Below are positions 1 to 9,679 of a stretch of DNA of 64,000 nucleotides, in pieces. The translations under genes and the position numbers were made by a program. The stretch is from Stappia sp. GTDB taxonomy: Bacteria; Pseudomonadota; Alphaproteobacteria; Rhizobiales; Stappiaceae. The stretch spans positions 22,965 through 86,964 of the forward strand of contig PBLF01000004.1 of the NCBI GenBank assembly GCA_002722295.1. Reading direction: 5' to 3'. Position 1 is the stretch's first letter; each line of letters starts with the position of its first letter. The notes under the pieces are model-generated. The model was not told the DNA's origin. It ran no database searches and saw only the letters and a program-made list of their open reading frames with translations.

Positions 1-69
1 TATCGCGCGGGTGTCGACCCGTTCGGTCCCGCCGCCCTCATCTTGCACCGTCCGGGTAGTCCAGGGTTC

Positions 70-1116
70 ATGATAATCGACTATGTCAGCCTGCTTGGCG
101 GTCTCGTTGTTCTCATCGTCGCGGGCGACGTGCTGGTGCGCGGTGCCGTTGGTATCGCCGAGAAACTCGGCATTCCCACCCTCGTCATCGGCCTGACCAT
201 CGTCGCCTTCGGCACGAGCGCCCCCGAGCTTGTCATCTCGCTCAACGCCGCCCTGGACGGGTTGCCCGGCATCGCGGTCGGCAACGTGGTTGGCTCCAAC
301 ATCGCCAATGTGCTCGCCGTTCTCGGTCTGCCGGCCCTGTTCGCGGCCACCAACTGTCGCGAGGACGGCGCCACCCGCAACGCGCTCATCATGGTCGGCA
401 TCAGCATCGTCTTCGTGGCGATGTGCTTCATGTCGCCGATCTCGCGCCTCGACGGCGTGCTTCTGCTCGTCCTGCTTGCCCTGTTTCTCTATGAATCCGT
501 GCGTGCGACCCGCAAGCACCGTGCCGCCAATGGCGCGGCGGCATTCGCCGACGCAGGCGTAAGCACCGGCAGCGGTTCCCCGGAAAACGCAACCGACGAT
601 GACGACGCCTGCTGCGGCGGAGAGACCCCGTTCGAGGAAGTCGAAGGCGTGCCGGAAAGCCCGATGCTCGCCATTCTTTTCGTCGTGCTCGGCCTGATCG
701 GCCTGCCTCTCGGCGCGCATTTCACCATCGAGGGGGCCTCGGCCCTGGCCCGAAGCTGGGGCGTGTCCGATGCCGTGATCGGACTGACCGTGGTCGCGCT
801 CGGCACCTCGCTGCCAGAGCTGATGACCTCGCTGATGGCCGCCGTTCGCGGCCATGCGGCCGTTGCGCTCGGCAACGTCATCGGGTCCAACATCTTCAAT
901 CTCGTGGCAATCATGGGCATCACGGCGGTCGTCGTGCCCATCGACATTCCCCAGGAGGTGCTGGCACTCGACGTCTGGGTCATGCTGGCCGCCGGAGTTC
1001 TGGTTCTCGCCTTCGCGTGGTTCCGCACCACGATCCGCTGGCCTCTCGGACTGGTCTTGTGCGCTCTCTACGCTTCCTACATCCTTGCCGTGTTCCAGCT
1101 CGGAAAATCCATCTGA
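70..1116 (+). CDS. Calcium/sodium antiporter, CaCA family (YrbG-like)
   Basis: Predicted inner-membrane cation antiporter of 348 residues exchanging Ca2+ for Na+ or H+. Both alpha-repeats of the CaCA family are visible: FGTSAPEL followed by GNVVGSNIANVL in the first half, and LGTSLPEL followed by GNVIGSNIFNL in the second half, each within hydrophobic helices. Between them lies a cytoplasmic-type loop with an acidic DDDD stretch and a CC pair. I take the ATG at 70 because the protein becomes hydrophobic at once from there; an in-frame ATG at 43 adds nine polar residues. Substrate specificity is inferred from the family only. Confidence 0.9.
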   Translation: MIIDYVSLLGGLVVLIVAGDVLVRGAVGIAEKLGIPTLVIGLTIVAFGTSAPELVISLNAALDGLPGIAVGNVVGSNIANVLAVLGLPALFAATNCREDGATRNALIMVGISIVFVAMCFMSPISRLDGVLLLVLLALFLYESVRATRKHRAANGAAAFADAGVSTGSGSPENATDDDDACCGGETPFEEVEGVPESPMLAILFVVLGLIGLPLGAHFTIEGASALARSWGVSDAVIGLTVVALGTSLPELMTSLMAAVRGHAAVALGNVIGSNIFNLVAIMGITAVVVPIDIPQEVLALDVWVMLAAGVLVLAFAWFRTTIRWPLGLVLCALYASYILAVFQLGKSI

Positions 1117-1218
1117 GCGAGAAGTCGGTGACCTCACGATCCGTCGTGACCAACACCGCGTAGGACAACGGCACGATCGGCGTGATCTCGCCGGCGCCAT
1201 CCCGGGAGGAGAAGCGAC

Positions 1219-2013
1219 ATGGACCGCCACGACACAGACGGCTCCGGCGGGGCCGCCTCAATGCCCGTCGCGCTGGTGACCGGCGGCGCGCGACGGATCG
1301 GGCGCGCGATCGTCAAGGACCTGGCCGCAAGCGGCTTCGCCGTGGCGATCCACGTCAACACATCGCGCGAGGAGGGCGAGGCTCTCGCCCGCGACATTCG
1401 CGAAGGTGGCGGCAAGGCCGCTGTCGTGCAGGCTGACCTTACCCGGGCCGACGCCCCCGCGCGTGTCGCGCATGACGCCGCGAAGGCACTTGGCCCCGTC
1501 CGTCTCCTGGTCAACAGTGCCTCACTGTTCGAGCCCGACGAGATCGGTTCGCTCACGCTCGAGCGCTACGAGGCGCATCAGGCGATCCACACGCGCACTC
1601 CGGTCTTCCTTGCCCAGGAGATGGCAAACGCCCTGCCCGCCGGCCTCGACGGCCTCATCGTCAACGTGATCGACCAGCGCGTCTGGAAGCCCACGCCCCA
1701 GTTTTTCTCCTACACGCTGTCCAAGGCGGCACTGTGGAGCGCGACGCAGACCATGGCCCAGGGCCTTGCCCCGCGCATCCGGGTCAACGCCATCGGCCCC
1801 GGCCCGACGCTCGCGAACATCCGCCAGCAGCCGGAGGATTTCGCCAAGCAGGTCGCGGCGGTGCCCCTTCGCCGTGGCCCCGGGCTCGACGAATTCGCCC
1901 GCACCATCCGCTTCCTGTGGGAAACCCCCTCGATCACGGGACAGATGATCGCCCTTGACGGTGGTCAGCATCTTGCCTGGGAGACGCCCGACGTCGTAGG
2001 CATGGTGGAATGA
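1219..2013 (+). CDS. SDR family oxidoreductase (pteridine reductase/FolM-like)
   Basis: NAD(P)H-dependent short-chain dehydrogenase of 264 residues. The nucleotide-binding motif TGGARRIG lies near residue 21 and the catalytic YxxxK motif appears as YTLSK. The segment NVIDQ before it, where classical SDRs have a catalytic serine, resembles pteridine/dihydromonapterin reductases, so reduction of a pterin is plausible but not proven. A GGAGGAG sequence at about 1205 supports the ATG at 1219; a later ATG at 1261 lacks this. Its stop overlaps the uvrC start by four bases (ATGA), implying translational coupling. Confidence 0.87.
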   Translation: MDRHDTDGSGGAASMPVALVTGGARRIGRAIVKDLAASGFAVAIHVNTSREEGEALARDIREGGGKAAVVQADLTRADAPARVAHDAAKALGPVRLLVNSASLFEPDEIGSLTLERYEAHQAIHTRTPVFLAQEMANALPAGLDGLIVNVIDQRVWKPTPQFFSYTLSKAALWSATQTMAQGLAPRIRVNAIGPGPTLANIRQQPEDFAKQVAAVPLRRGPGLDEFARTIRFLWETPSITGQMIALDGGQHLAWETPDVVGMVE

Positions 2014-4061
2014 AACCGGAACATCCGCAGGACGAAACGCCCGACGCACCCGACGCCTCGCCGACACCGCTCGGGCCTGACGCGCGCGGCGTCGAGGTCA
2101 TCGCGCATTTCGTGCGCCGCCTGCCGTTCGCGCCCGGCGTCTACCGGATGCTCGATGGCGAGGGCAACGTGCTCTACGTCGGCAAGGCCCGCTCGCTCAA
2201 GAAACGCGTGACCAGCTACACGCGCCTTCAGGGGCAGTCCAACCGCATCATGCGGATGATTCTCTCCACCGCCTCGATGGAGTTCGTGACCACCCGCACG
2301 GAGACGGAAGCGCTACTGCTCGAGGCAAACCTCATCAAGCGTCTCCGGCCGCGCTTCAACGTGCTGCTGCGCGACGACAAGTCCTTTCCCTACATCCTCC
2401 TGACCGGCGATCACGAGGCCCCCGCGCTCGTCAAACATCGTGGCGCGCGCCGGCGCAAGGGCAGCTATTTCGGCCCCTTCGCCTCCGCCGGCGCGGTCAA
2501 CGGCACGATCAACGCGCTGCAGAAGGCGTTTCTGGTGCGCAACTGCACCGACAGCTACTACGCCAATCGATCACGGCCCTGCCTGCTGCACCAGATCAAG
2601 CGGTGCGCGGCCCCCTGCACCGGCGAGATCTCGCTGGAGGACTATGCCGGGCTTGTCGCCGAGGCGAAGGCGTTCCTGTCCGGCCGCAGCCAGATCATCA
2701 AAAAGGAGCTGGCCGCGCAGATGGAACAGGCCTCGGCCAATCTCGACTTCGAGAGCGCGGCCATCTACCGCGACCGGCTGGCCGCCCTCTCCCACGTCCA
2801 GTCGCACCAGGGCATCAACCCGCAGACCGTTGTCGAGGCCGACGTCTTCGCCGTCCATCAGGAAGGCGGACAGACCTGCGTGCAGGTGTTCTTCTTCCGC
2901 ACGGGGCAGAACTGGGGCAATCATGCCCAGTTTCCCCGTGCCGACCGATCCATGAACGAGGCGGAGGTTCTGGAGAGCTTCCTTGCCCAGTTCTATGACG
3001 ACAAGCCGGCCCCCCGCCTGATCCTGCTGTCCCATGACGTGGAGGAGCGTGAGCTTCTGGCCACCGCCCTCGCCGAGCGGGCAGGTCACCGGGTCGAGGT
3101 CGCGGTGCCGCAGCGTGGCGAGAAACGCGAACTGGTCGAACATGCCATCCGCAACGCCCGCGAGGCGCTCGGCCGCAGGCTGGCCGAGACGAGCAGCCAG
3201 GCTCGCCTTCTCAAGGGCGTCGCGGAGCTCTTCGGGCTGGAGCGCACGCCGGATCGCATCGAGGTCTACGACAACTCCCACATCATGGGCACAAACGCGG
3301 TCGGCGGCATGATCGTCGCCGGGGCCGAAGGATTTGCCAAGGGCCAGTACCGCAAGTTCAACATCAAGTCGGAAGACCTCGTTCCCGGCGACGACTACGG
3401 CATGATGCGTGAGGTCCTGACCCGGCGCTTCTCGCGACTGCTGAAGGAACACGCCGAGGACCGCCCGTCGCTGCGCCATGCACGCGAGGCGGCGCGCGCG
3501 AGCGAGGCGGCGGAAGCGGAAAAGCCGGGAGCACCGCTTTCACTTGCAGCGACGGTGGATGCGCCCGTGACGGAAAGCGAGCCCGATGCGGCCGCCGACA
3601 CGGCGACCATGCCCGCCTGGCCGGATCTCGTCTTCATCGACGGCGGTCTCGGCCAGCTCAATGCGGCGCGCGAGACGCTTGAGAGCCTTGGGATCGACGA
3701 CGTCCCTCTCGTCGGCATCGCCAAGGGCCCCGACCGGGACGCGGGACGGGAGAAGTTCTTCATCCCCGGCCGCGACGCCTTCATGCTGCCCGAGCGCGAC
3801 CCGGTGCTCTATTTCGTCCAGCGCCTGCGCGACGAGGCGCACCGCTTCGCCATCGGCTCCCACAGGGCGCGGCGCAAGAAGGACATCGCGAAGAGCCCGC
3901 TCGACGAGATCGCCGGCATCGGCCCGGCCCGCAAGCGCGCGCTGCTGCGCCATTTCGGCACCGCAAAGGCCGTCTCCAAGGCCGGCATCTCCGACCTCAT
4001 GGCCGTGGACGGCGTGTCGGAGTCCGTCGCCCGCACGATCTACGACCACTTCCACGAATAG
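2010..4061 (+). CDS. uvrC: Excinuclease ABC subunit C
   Basis: UvrC of 683 residues makes the dual incisions of nucleotide excision repair with UvrA and UvrB. Domains in order: GIY-YIG nuclease (GVYRM...VLYVGKA, roughly residues 40-120), UVR/UvrB-binding segment ([11 protein letters not shown]), UvrC RNase H-like half ([19 protein letters not shown]), and a C-terminal helix-hairpin-helix pair ([15 protein letters not shown]). Between the catalytic half and IDGGLGQLN there is an alanine/glutamate-rich insert of about 50 residues, common in rhizobial UvrC but not in E. coli. The start overlaps the SDR gene by four bases. Confidence 0.97.
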   Translation: MKPEHPQDETPDAPDASPTPLGPDARGVEVIAHFVRRLPFAPGVYRMLDGEGNVLYVGKARSLKKRVTSYTRLQGQSNRIMRMILSTASMEFVTTRTETEALLLEANLIKRLRPRFNVLLRDDKSFPYILLTGDHEAPALVKHRGARRRKGSYFGPFASAGAVNGTINALQKAFLVRNCTDSYYANRSRPCLLHQIKRCAAPCTGEISLEDYAGLVAEAKAFLSGRSQIIKKELAAQMEQASANLDFESAAIYRDRLAALSHVQSHQGINPQTVVEADVFAVHQEGGQTCVQVFFFRTGQNWGNHAQFPRADRSMNEAEVLESFLAQFYDDKPAPRLILLSHDVEERELLATALAERAGHRVEVAVPQRGEKRELVEHAIRNAREALGRRLAETSSQARLLKGVAELFGLERTPDRIEVYDNSHIMGTNAVGGMIVAGAEGFAKGQYRKFNIKSEDLVPGDDYGMMREVLTRRFSRLLKEHAEDRPSLRHAREAARASEAAEAEKPGAPLSLAATVDAPVTESEPDAAADTATMPAWPDLVFIDGGLGQLNAARETLESLGIDDVPLVGIAKGPDRDAGREKFFIPGRDAFMLPERDPVLYFVQRLRDEAHRFAIGSHRARRKKDIAKSPLDEIAGIGPARKRALLRHFGTAKAVSKAGISDLMAVDGVSESVARTIYDHFHE

Positions 4062-4143
4062 GCACGGGACCGGCGTGGCTGGTGTCCCGCGAGCGGGACC
4101 GTTATACCCTTAAAGGTACACACAAAACGGCGGGAGACGACCC

Positions 4144-4443
4144 ATGGGGCTTGGCAAGTGGCTTGGCGGACTGTTCGGCGGCGGTTCAAACACCGGCTCC
4201 GGCGGCAAGACCCGCTTCAAGGCCGAAGAGCACAAGGGATTCCTCATCACTCCGGCACCGACACAGCGTGACGGCCAGTGGCAGGTGGCCGGCACGATCT
4301 CCCGCGAGGGCGCCGACGGCACCCGCCAGGAACACGCCTTCATCCGGGCCGACCTCCTACCGAGCGCCGACCAGGCCGCCGAGTTCGCCATGCGCAAGGG
4401 GCGCCAGATCGTCGACGAGCAGGGCGAACGCCTGTTCGACTGA
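4144..4443 (+). CDS. HlyU-like small protein
   Basis: A 99-residue protein matching the HlyU family, described as a winged-helix transcription activator in Vibrio; in alphaproteobacteria its role is unknown. It begins with a glycine-rich segment (GKWLGGLFGGG) and then a compact beta-rich domain containing HKGFLITPAP and RKGRQIVDEQGERLF. A GGGAG sequence about nine bases upstream supports the ATG at 4144. It stands alone on the + strand, convergent with the following GNAT gene. No helix-turn-helix is obvious by eye, so the regulator label is family-based. Confidence 0.75.
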   Translation: MGLGKWLGGLFGGGSNTGSGGKTRFKAEEHKGFLITPAPTQRDGQWQVAGTISREGADGTRQEHAFIRADLLPSADQAAEFAMRKGRQIVDEQGERLFD

Positions 4444-4473
4444 TCCCCTGCCCGCCTGATTTGCCAAGCCGCT

Positions 4474-5187
4474 TCAGGTCTTTGGCCGCAGATCCGCCAG
4501 GCGCCGGCGCTGCTGTCCCCCGGCATCGAAGTTCTCCGGGTCGAGCCACGCCTCGAAAGCCTGCCTGAGTGCCGGCCACTCGCTGTCGAGGATCGAGTAC
4601 CAGGCCGTGTCGCGGTTGCGCCCCTTGTAGATCGTCGCCTGACGGAACACGCCCTCGAACGTGAAACCGAGGCGCCGGGCCGCCGCCTGCGAAGGCGCGT
4701 TGAGCGCGTCGCATTTCCACTCGTAGCGCCGATAGCCAAGCTCGTCGAAAACACGCGCCATCATCAGGTACATGGCCTCGGTCGCGATTGGCTTGCCCTG
4801 CATCAGCGGCGAAAAGTGGATGTGGCCGACCTCGACCACGCCGCAGGCCGGATCGATGCGCAGGTAGCTGGCAACCCCCACGGCCTTGCCGGTCTTCTTG
4901 TCGACGATCACGTGGAAGTGAGGATCCTCGCCGGTGTAGGTCTTCTCGGCGAAGGCCGTGAACGCCTCCAGCGTCTCGAACGGCCCATAGGCGAGATAGG
5001 TCCAGTTGCGTCCTTCCGTGTCGATCCGGTAGGCCGTGAAGAGATCGTCCGCATGACGTTTGGCATCGAAAGCCTCGAGGCGGCAAAGCCGACCCTCCAT
5101 GGGCGTGCGGGGCGGCCGTGGCCGCGCGCTCCAGCCCGCCAGTTCCTCCCCGATCGGCTGTCCCAGAGCGTTCTTTCTTTCCGCCAT
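4474..5187 (-). CDS. GNAT family N-acetyltransferase (RimJ/RimL type)
   Basis: Acetyl-CoA-dependent acetyltransferase of about 237 residues. Strand and helix order fits GNAT_3: an N-terminal PRTPMEGRLCRLEAF stretch, then GVASYLRIDPACGVVEVGHI, then the acetyl-CoA loop region and a late RRLGFTFEGVFR motif typical of RimJ-like enzymes. Substrate unknown. The reading frame is open far upstream; homology-like sequence begins at the ATG at 5187, and an in-frame ATG at 5211 would add eight residues. Convergent with the HlyU-like gene. Confidence 0.85.
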   Translation of the reverse strand: MAERKNALGQPIGEELAGWSARPRPPRTPMEGRLCRLEAFDAKRHADDLFTAYRIDTEGRNWTYLAYGPFETLEAFTAFAEKTYTGEDPHFHVIVDKKTGKAVGVASYLRIDPACGVVEVGHIHFSPLMQGKPIATEAMYLMMARVFDELGYRRYEWKCDALNAPSQAAARRLGFTFEGVFRQATIYKGRNRDTAWYSILDSEWPALRQAFEAWLDPENFDAGGQQRRRLADLRPKT

Positions 5188-5406
5188 GCCGTGATCCGTT
5201 CCCTGCTTCATGGTTGGTTTCTTCCGATACGATCCTTGCCCTCGGGGAGACGCGGGTTCCAGTACCGCTTGCCGGCAAAAGGAAGGCCGGGCTGGTCCCA
5301 TCCAATTCCTCGCGCGGGCCGCAGGCAGATTGACGGGACCCGCCGCACATGGTTGAAGGTTCGCAACGGACCGTCCTTCCCGGCAACCCGCGAGCCTGTT
5401 CACACG

Positions 5407-5985
5407 ATGTCGCGATCCCACGTCTGGAGCCTTCCCAACATCCTGACCTACGGGCGAATTCTCGCCGTACCGGCGGTCATGGTGTGTCTGACGCCCGACT
5501 TCCAGGGTCATGGCGCCCGCTGGAGCGCGCTGGCGATCTTCGTCATCGCGGCGATCACCGACTTCTTCGACGGCTATCTGGCGCGCGCGTGGCAGCAGCA
5601 GTCCCGCCTCGGGCAGATGCTCGACCCGATCGCCGACAAGCTGCTCGTCGCCGTCTGCCTGCTCCTGCTGGTCGGCAAGGGAGACATCGGCGGCTGGTCG
5701 ATGATCGCGGCCGCCATCATCCTGTGCCGCGAGATCCTGGTCTCGGGCCTGCGCGAGTTCCTGGCCGACCTGCGCGTCAGCGTCCCGGTAACCAAGCTTG
5801 CGAAGTGGAAGACCACGGTGCAACTCGTCGCCATGGCGTTCCTGCTTGCCGGTCCCGCCGGCGAGGCGGTCCTGCCGGGCACCGAACTGATCGGCCTGAC
5901 CGCCCTTTGGGTCGCCGCCGTGCTGACCCTATATACCGGCTACGACTATTTCCGCGCCGGCATCGGCCACCTGATGAGCGACTAG
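5407..5985 (+). CDS. pgsA: CDP-diacylglycerol--glycerol-3-phosphate 3-phosphatidyltransferase
   Basis: Integral membrane enzyme of 192 residues making phosphatidylglycerophosphate from CDP-diacylglycerol and glycerol 3-phosphate, the first committed step of phosphatidylglycerol and cardiolipin synthesis. The CDP-alcohol phosphotransferase signature is intact: DFFDGYLAR followed by G and then DPIADK. Several hydrophobic helices follow. The N-terminus SLPNILTYGRI is typical of PgsA and fixes the start at the ATG at 5407 although the frame is open upstream. It leads into moaD-moaE with a 53-base gap, an order common in Hyphomicrobiales. Confidence 0.95.
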   Translation: MSRSHVWSLPNILTYGRILAVPAVMVCLTPDFQGHGARWSALAIFVIAAITDFFDGYLARAWQQQSRLGQMLDPIADKLLVAVCLLLLVGKGDIGGWSMIAAAIILCREILVSGLREFLADLRVSVPVTKLAKWKTTVQLVAMAFLLAGPAGEAVLPGTELIGLTALWVAAVLTLYTGYDYFRAGIGHLMSD

Positions 5986-6038
5986 GGCATCCTCCCTGGA
6001 GCTCCTGTCGGCGCGCAGAGCACGCTTGAGGAAACGCC

Positions 6039-6290
6039 ATGCAGATCCGTTACTTCGCCTGGGTGCGCGAACGCGTCGGCGTCGATGCCGAGACGATCGA
6101 CCTGCCCGACACGGTAACGACCGTCGCCGGTCTGATCGACTGGCTGGCGGCACGCGACGAGTCGCATGCCCATGCCCTCGAGGACCGCGATACCATCCGT
6201 GTCGCGCTCGACCAGGAGCATGTGGAGCATGACGCGCCGCTTGCCGGAGCGCGCGAGGCGGCCCTGTTTCCGCCCATGACCGGCGGCTGA
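6039..6290 (+). CDS. moaD: Molybdopterin synthase small subunit
   Basis: Ubiquitin-like sulfur carrier of 83 residues. It ends in the diglycine FPPMTGG whose thiocarboxylate donates sulfur to precursor Z within the MoaD2-MoaE2 synthase. N-terminal IRYFAWVRERVG is typical of the family. A GAGGAAACGCC sequence precedes the ATG. moaE follows after 12 bases, so the two subunits are almost certainly co-translated. Confidence 0.95.
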   Translation: MQIRYFAWVRERVGVDAETIDLPDTVTTVAGLIDWLAARDESHAHALEDRDTIRVALDQEHVEHDAPLAGAREAALFPPMTGG

Positions 6291-6302
6291 GCGGAGCACG
6301 TC

Positions 6303-6794
6303 GTGAGCGGACCTGTTGCCGACATTGTCGTACGCATCCAGGCGGAGGATTTCGATCCGGCCGCGGAAGTCGCGCGCATGACGGCCGGCCATGCCAACAT
6401 CGGCGCGGTCGTGACCTTCACGGGCCTGTGCCGCGACGAGGACGGCACGCTCGACGCGCTGGAGCTTGAACACTATCCGGGCATGGCGGAAGCCGAAATC
6501 CGCCGTATCGCCGAGGAGGCCGCGGGGCGCTGGCCGCTCGACGGACTGACCGCGATCCACCGCCACGGCCGTATTGCGCCGGGCGCCAACATCGTCTTCG
6601 TCGCCGCCACCTCGCGCCACCGTCGCGCGGCCTTCGAGGCGGCTGAATTCCTCATGGACTTCCTCAAGACCCGCGCGCCCTTCTGGAAGAAAACCCACAT
6701 GAAGGATGGCAGCAGCGGCACCTGGGTGGATGCGCGCGAAGCCGACCTGGCCGACGCGGACCGCTGGTCGGTTTCTCCCCCGGACAAGGGGTAG
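6303..6794 (+). CDS. moaE: Molybdopterin synthase catalytic subunit
   Basis: Large subunit (163 residues) of molybdopterin synthase, which inserts two sulfurs into cyclic pyranopterin monophosphate to form molybdopterin. Recognisable segments are GAVVTFTGLCRDE, LELEHYPGMAE, the HRHGRIAPGANIV strand and the catalytic KTRAPFWKK lysine region. The start is a GTG at 6303, preceded by GCGGAGCAC. Lies directly behind moaD; its presence implies molybdoenzymes elsewhere in the genome. Confidence 0.95.
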   Translation: MSGPVADIVVRIQAEDFDPAAEVARMTAGHANIGAVVTFTGLCRDEDGTLDALELEHYPGMAEAEIRRIAEEAAGRWPLDGLTAIHRHGRIAPGANIVFVAATSRHRRAAFEAAEFLMDFLKTRAPFWKKTHMKDGSSGTWVDAREADLADADRWSVSPPDKG

Positions 6795-7032
6795 CAAGCG
6801 CACCCGGACAGGCCTCGCGAAGGGGCCTGTCAGAAAACCGTGCCTTGACCCGGAGCGAAAACCGGCCGAAGACTGAAGCAACCTCGGTCGCCGCGCCGCT
6901 TTTCGCGCCTTTCGCTGCGGCCCCTCTCCCGTCCGGTCGATTTCATTCGCCCCCACGGTACGCCTTCGTGTCGCATCGCGCGCTCGCGGCCTGTCCCGCA
7001 GCGCAGCGGCGTGACGCCAGTCTGGATACGAC

Positions 7033-8298
7033 ATGCCACCCAGTTCCTCCTCCGCCGCAATTGCCGGCGCCGACATGACCGCGACAACCGGCGGCCAAAG
7101 ACCGCGTCACGGACTTTCTTTTCGCGAATTCGTCGCGATTGCCGCCGCGCTGATGGCGCTGAACGCGCTCGCGACGGACATCATGCTACCCGCTCTCGGC
7201 GACATCGCCCGCGATCTCATGGTCTCCGATCCCAACGAGAGGCAGAAGGTCGTCATCGTCTATCTGCTCGGGTTCGGCTGTGCGCAGCTTGTCTGCGGCA
7301 CCCTGTCGGACCTGTACGGTCGGCGCACGGTCCTGCTCACCGGGCTCGTGCTCTACACGGCCGCCGCCGTGCTCTCCACCTTCGCCCAGACAATGGACCA
7401 GTTGCTGCTCAGCCGGCTGTTGCAGGGCATCGGCTGCGCCGCGCCGCGCATCGTCGCGGTCGCCATGGTGCGGGACAGCTACTCCGGCGCCCGCATGGGC
7501 AAGGTCATGTCGCTCGTCATGATGGTGTTCATGACCGTGCCGGTTCTGGCGCCCTCCGTGGGCCAGGCGATCCTGCTCTTCGGCGAATGGCGCTCGATCT
7601 TCCTGGTGTTGGCGATCTGCGGCTTCATCCTCTTTGCCTGGAGCGGAGCGCGCCTGGGCGAAACCCTGCCCGCCGAGGAACGCAGCCCCTTCTCCGTCCG
7701 CGAGATGACCGGCGCCTTCGCCACCGTCTTGAGGACGCGCGCCAGCGTCGGCTACATGCTGGCACTGACCTTCATCATCGGAGCGCTGTTCGCCTTCATC
7801 GCCTCCGCCCAGCAGGTCTTCGTGGAAACCTTCGGGCTGGGGTCGCTGTTCCCGGTGATGTTCGCGATGACCGGTATCGCGCTGGCGATCTCGTCCTTCT
7901 TCAGCGCTTCCGTGGTCGAACGCATCGGCCTGCGTCCGCTCTCCCATGTGGCGCTGGTGTTCTACGTTCTGGTCAGCCTGACGCAGGTTGTCGTCGCCGC
8001 CACCTGGGGCACCAGCCTCGTCGCCTTCGCGGGCCTGCTGATTCTCGGCATCTTCGCCTTCGGCATGATCGGCCCGAACTTCAACGCCATTGCCATGGAG
8101 CCCCTCGGCCGGGTCGCGGGAACGGGCGCGGCCATCATCGGTTTCGTTACCACGAGCGGTGGCGCGCTGCTCGGCTATCTGGTGTCCAGCCATTATGACG
8201 GAACGGTCCTGCCTCTGACGGCAGGCTTCGCCCTGTTCTCGATCAGCGCCCTGGTCATCGTGGCGGTCACCGAGCGCGGGCGCATGTTCAAGCCCTGA
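7033..8298 (+). CDS. MFS multidrug exporter, Bcr/CflA-like
   Basis: Twelve-helix major facilitator protein of 421 residues, predicted drug/H+ antiporter of the inner membrane. The loop 2-3 motif appears as GTLSDLYGRRTVLLTG, and ATDIMLPALGDIARDL near residue 48 is characteristic of the Bcr/CflA (DHA1) group. The MVRDSYSGARMGKVMS stretch matches the conserved helix 4-5 region. The start is uncertain: no clear ribosome site precedes 7033, and an ATG at 7075 is an alternative. A strong hairpin follows the stop. Confidence 0.88.
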   Translation: MPPSSSSAAIAGADMTATTGGQRPRHGLSFREFVAIAAALMALNALATDIMLPALGDIARDLMVSDPNERQKVVIVYLLGFGCAQLVCGTLSDLYGRRTVLLTGLVLYTAAAVLSTFAQTMDQLLLSRLLQGIGCAAPRIVAVAMVRDSYSGARMGKVMSLVMMVFMTVPVLAPSVGQAILLFGEWRSIFLVLAICGFILFAWSGARLGETLPAEERSPFSVREMTGAFATVLRTRASVGYMLALTFIIGALFAFIASAQQVFVETFGLGSLFPVMFAMTGIALAISSFFSASVVERIGLRPLSHVALVFYVLVSLTQVVVAATWGTSLVAFAGLLILGIFAFGMIGPNFNAIAMEPLGRVAGTGAAIIGFVTTSGGALLGYLVSSHYDGTVLPLTAGFALFSISALVIVAVTERGRMFKP

Positions 8299-8328
8299 AC
8301 AGGCCCTGCGAAACCACTGCGGCAAGAA

Positions 8329-8363
8329 CGCAAACGGGGCCGCCGGTGGCGGCCCCGTTTGCG
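8329..8363. terminator. Hairpin terminator between convergent genes
   Basis: Perfect inverted repeat with 16-base arms (8329-8344 and 8348-8363) and a three-base loop, followed on the + strand by TTTC. It lies between the MFS gene and the convergent serine hydrolase gene, so it can end transcription from at least the MFS side and possibly both. Confidence 0.75.
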
Positions 8364-8365
8364 TT

Positions 8366-9529
8366 TCACCCGTCGGGAAAGAGTTCATAGAGCGTGGAAT
8401 GCAGAAGCTGCATCCGGGCACCGAAGCGCACGACGACCGCGTCCTGTGCGGGCAGGAAATAGACCGTCTGGCCATCGAGGCCGGAGAAATAGGCAAAGGC
8501 TCCGTGAAGTGCCGCGTCCGGGCGGTCCAGCACGTCATGGCGGACCTGATCTCCATAAACGCCTTGCCGGCGCGCCTGCGGGGCCAGGTCGGGCAACAGA
8601 AGGTCCCGCCACAAGGCTTCGGGCAGGAACGGGCTCCCCGGCGTGCCGTTGTCCAGCAGGAAGCGCCCTACCCGGACCCAGTCCAGAGGCCGCGCATAGA
8701 GGCAGCAATAGGCGGACACGCCCTCGCCCGCGGGATATCTGCGCCACCATGCATCGGCCGCCCCCGCGGGTTTCCAGATCAGCGACGACAGCAGTTCCGG
8801 CAGGGGCATGTCATAGACACGTTCCAGCATCAGGCCGAGCAGCGCGGTGTTGGCGCTTTGATAGTGGAACTCGCCCGCCATCTCCGGATCGACCCGCAGG
8901 TCGGCCATCACCGCCTCGATACCGTAGGCATGGATCCTCGCCAGCGGACCGAAGGGCGAAAACGCGTGATCATCGGCGGAGGCCATGCCGGTTTTCGGCG
9001 GCTCGGGTGACATTGCCAAGCCGCTGGACATGGTGAGCACATCACCGACGGAGACATCCGGCGCGCGGGCTCCGAGAACCGCCCTCAGCCGCGTTTCGAG
9101 GCCATCGATCTTCCCGTCCGCGACCGCCCGCAGAACCAGCGCCCCCACCAGGCTCTTGACCAGGGAATAGGAATTCAGCCGTGTATCGCGGTCAACGCCG
9201 CCAAGATAGACCTCACGCCGAAGAACGCCTCCACGCTCCATGAGAAGCGCGCGCCCCTCGCTTTCCGCAAGGCGCACCCGTGCCGCCTCGGGCGGGGCCT
9301 CGGCGGGAGGCGGATCGGCCATCCCCGAGGCTCCCTCGACCAGGTCATAGGCGCCCGCGGCCGGCCAGACCGGTCCCGGAAAGCCCTCACCGGCGAGAAC
9401 GAAGAGCTGAGGCGCGCGCCAGGCTGCCAGGCCCAGGGCGGCGAGCACGAGGGCGAGCGTCACGCAGGCCACGCTCCGGAAGCGGCGTGAGGAAGGAAAG
9501 CGTCCTGAGAAAGAGACCATCCGCGTCAT
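8366..9529 (-). CDS. Serine hydrolase of the beta-lactamase/class C family
   Basis: Penicillin-binding-protein-like serine hydrolase of 387 residues. A hydrophobic helix (residues about 19-37) forms a signal anchor, so the enzyme should face the periplasm. The SxxK nucleophile motif is seen in SYSLVKSLVG, and the Tyr-x-Ser/Asn motif as YQSANTALL. DVLTMSSGLAMSPE matches the conserved loop of this family. No KTG motif is obvious. The substrate could be a peptide, ester or beta-lactam; the sequence does not decide. It stands alone, convergent with the MFS gene. Confidence 0.82.
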   Translation of the reverse strand: MTRMVSFSGRFPSSRRFRSVACVTLALVLAALGLAAWRAPQLFVLAGEGFPGPVWPAAGAYDLVEGASGMADPPPAEAPPEAARVRLAESEGRALLMERGGVLRREVYLGGVDRDTRLNSYSLVKSLVGALVLRAVADGKIDGLETRLRAVLGARAPDVSVGDVLTMSSGLAMSPEPPKTGMASADDHAFSPFGPLARIHAYGIEAVMADLRVDPEMAGEFHYQSANTALLGLMLERVYDMPLPELLSSLIWKPAGAADAWWRRYPAGEGVSAYCCLYARPLDWVRVGRFLLDNGTPGSPFLPEALWRDLLLPDLAPQARRQGVYGDQVRHDVLDRPDAALHGAFAYFSGLDGQTVYFLPAQDAVVVRFGARMQLLHSTLYELFPDG

Positions 9530-9590
9530 TCACTCCAAGGGGAGGCGGCGGGACGAGGGCGGCCCTAAGGTCGTGTCGCGCCCCAAAAAC

Positions 9591-9627
9591 AAATGCCGTC
9601 GCGATGTCGGACATCGCGACGGCATTT
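9591..9627 (-). terminator. Rho-independent terminator downstream of ilvE
   Basis: Perfect inverted repeat with 17-base arms (9591-9607, 9611-9627) and a three-base loop. Read on the minus strand it is followed by TTTGTTTTT, fitting a terminator for the ilvE transcript, whose coding region ends at 9680. Confidence 0.85.
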
Positions 9628-9679
9628 TGATGGCGCGGAACTCACGACCCGAAGTCGTGTCTCCGAAAGCGTCCGCGTA

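Noticed and set aside
4084..4099. Inverted repeat GTCCCGC-GA-GCGGGAC after uvrC
   Set aside because: Loop of two bases and no T run, so I do not call it a terminator or operator.
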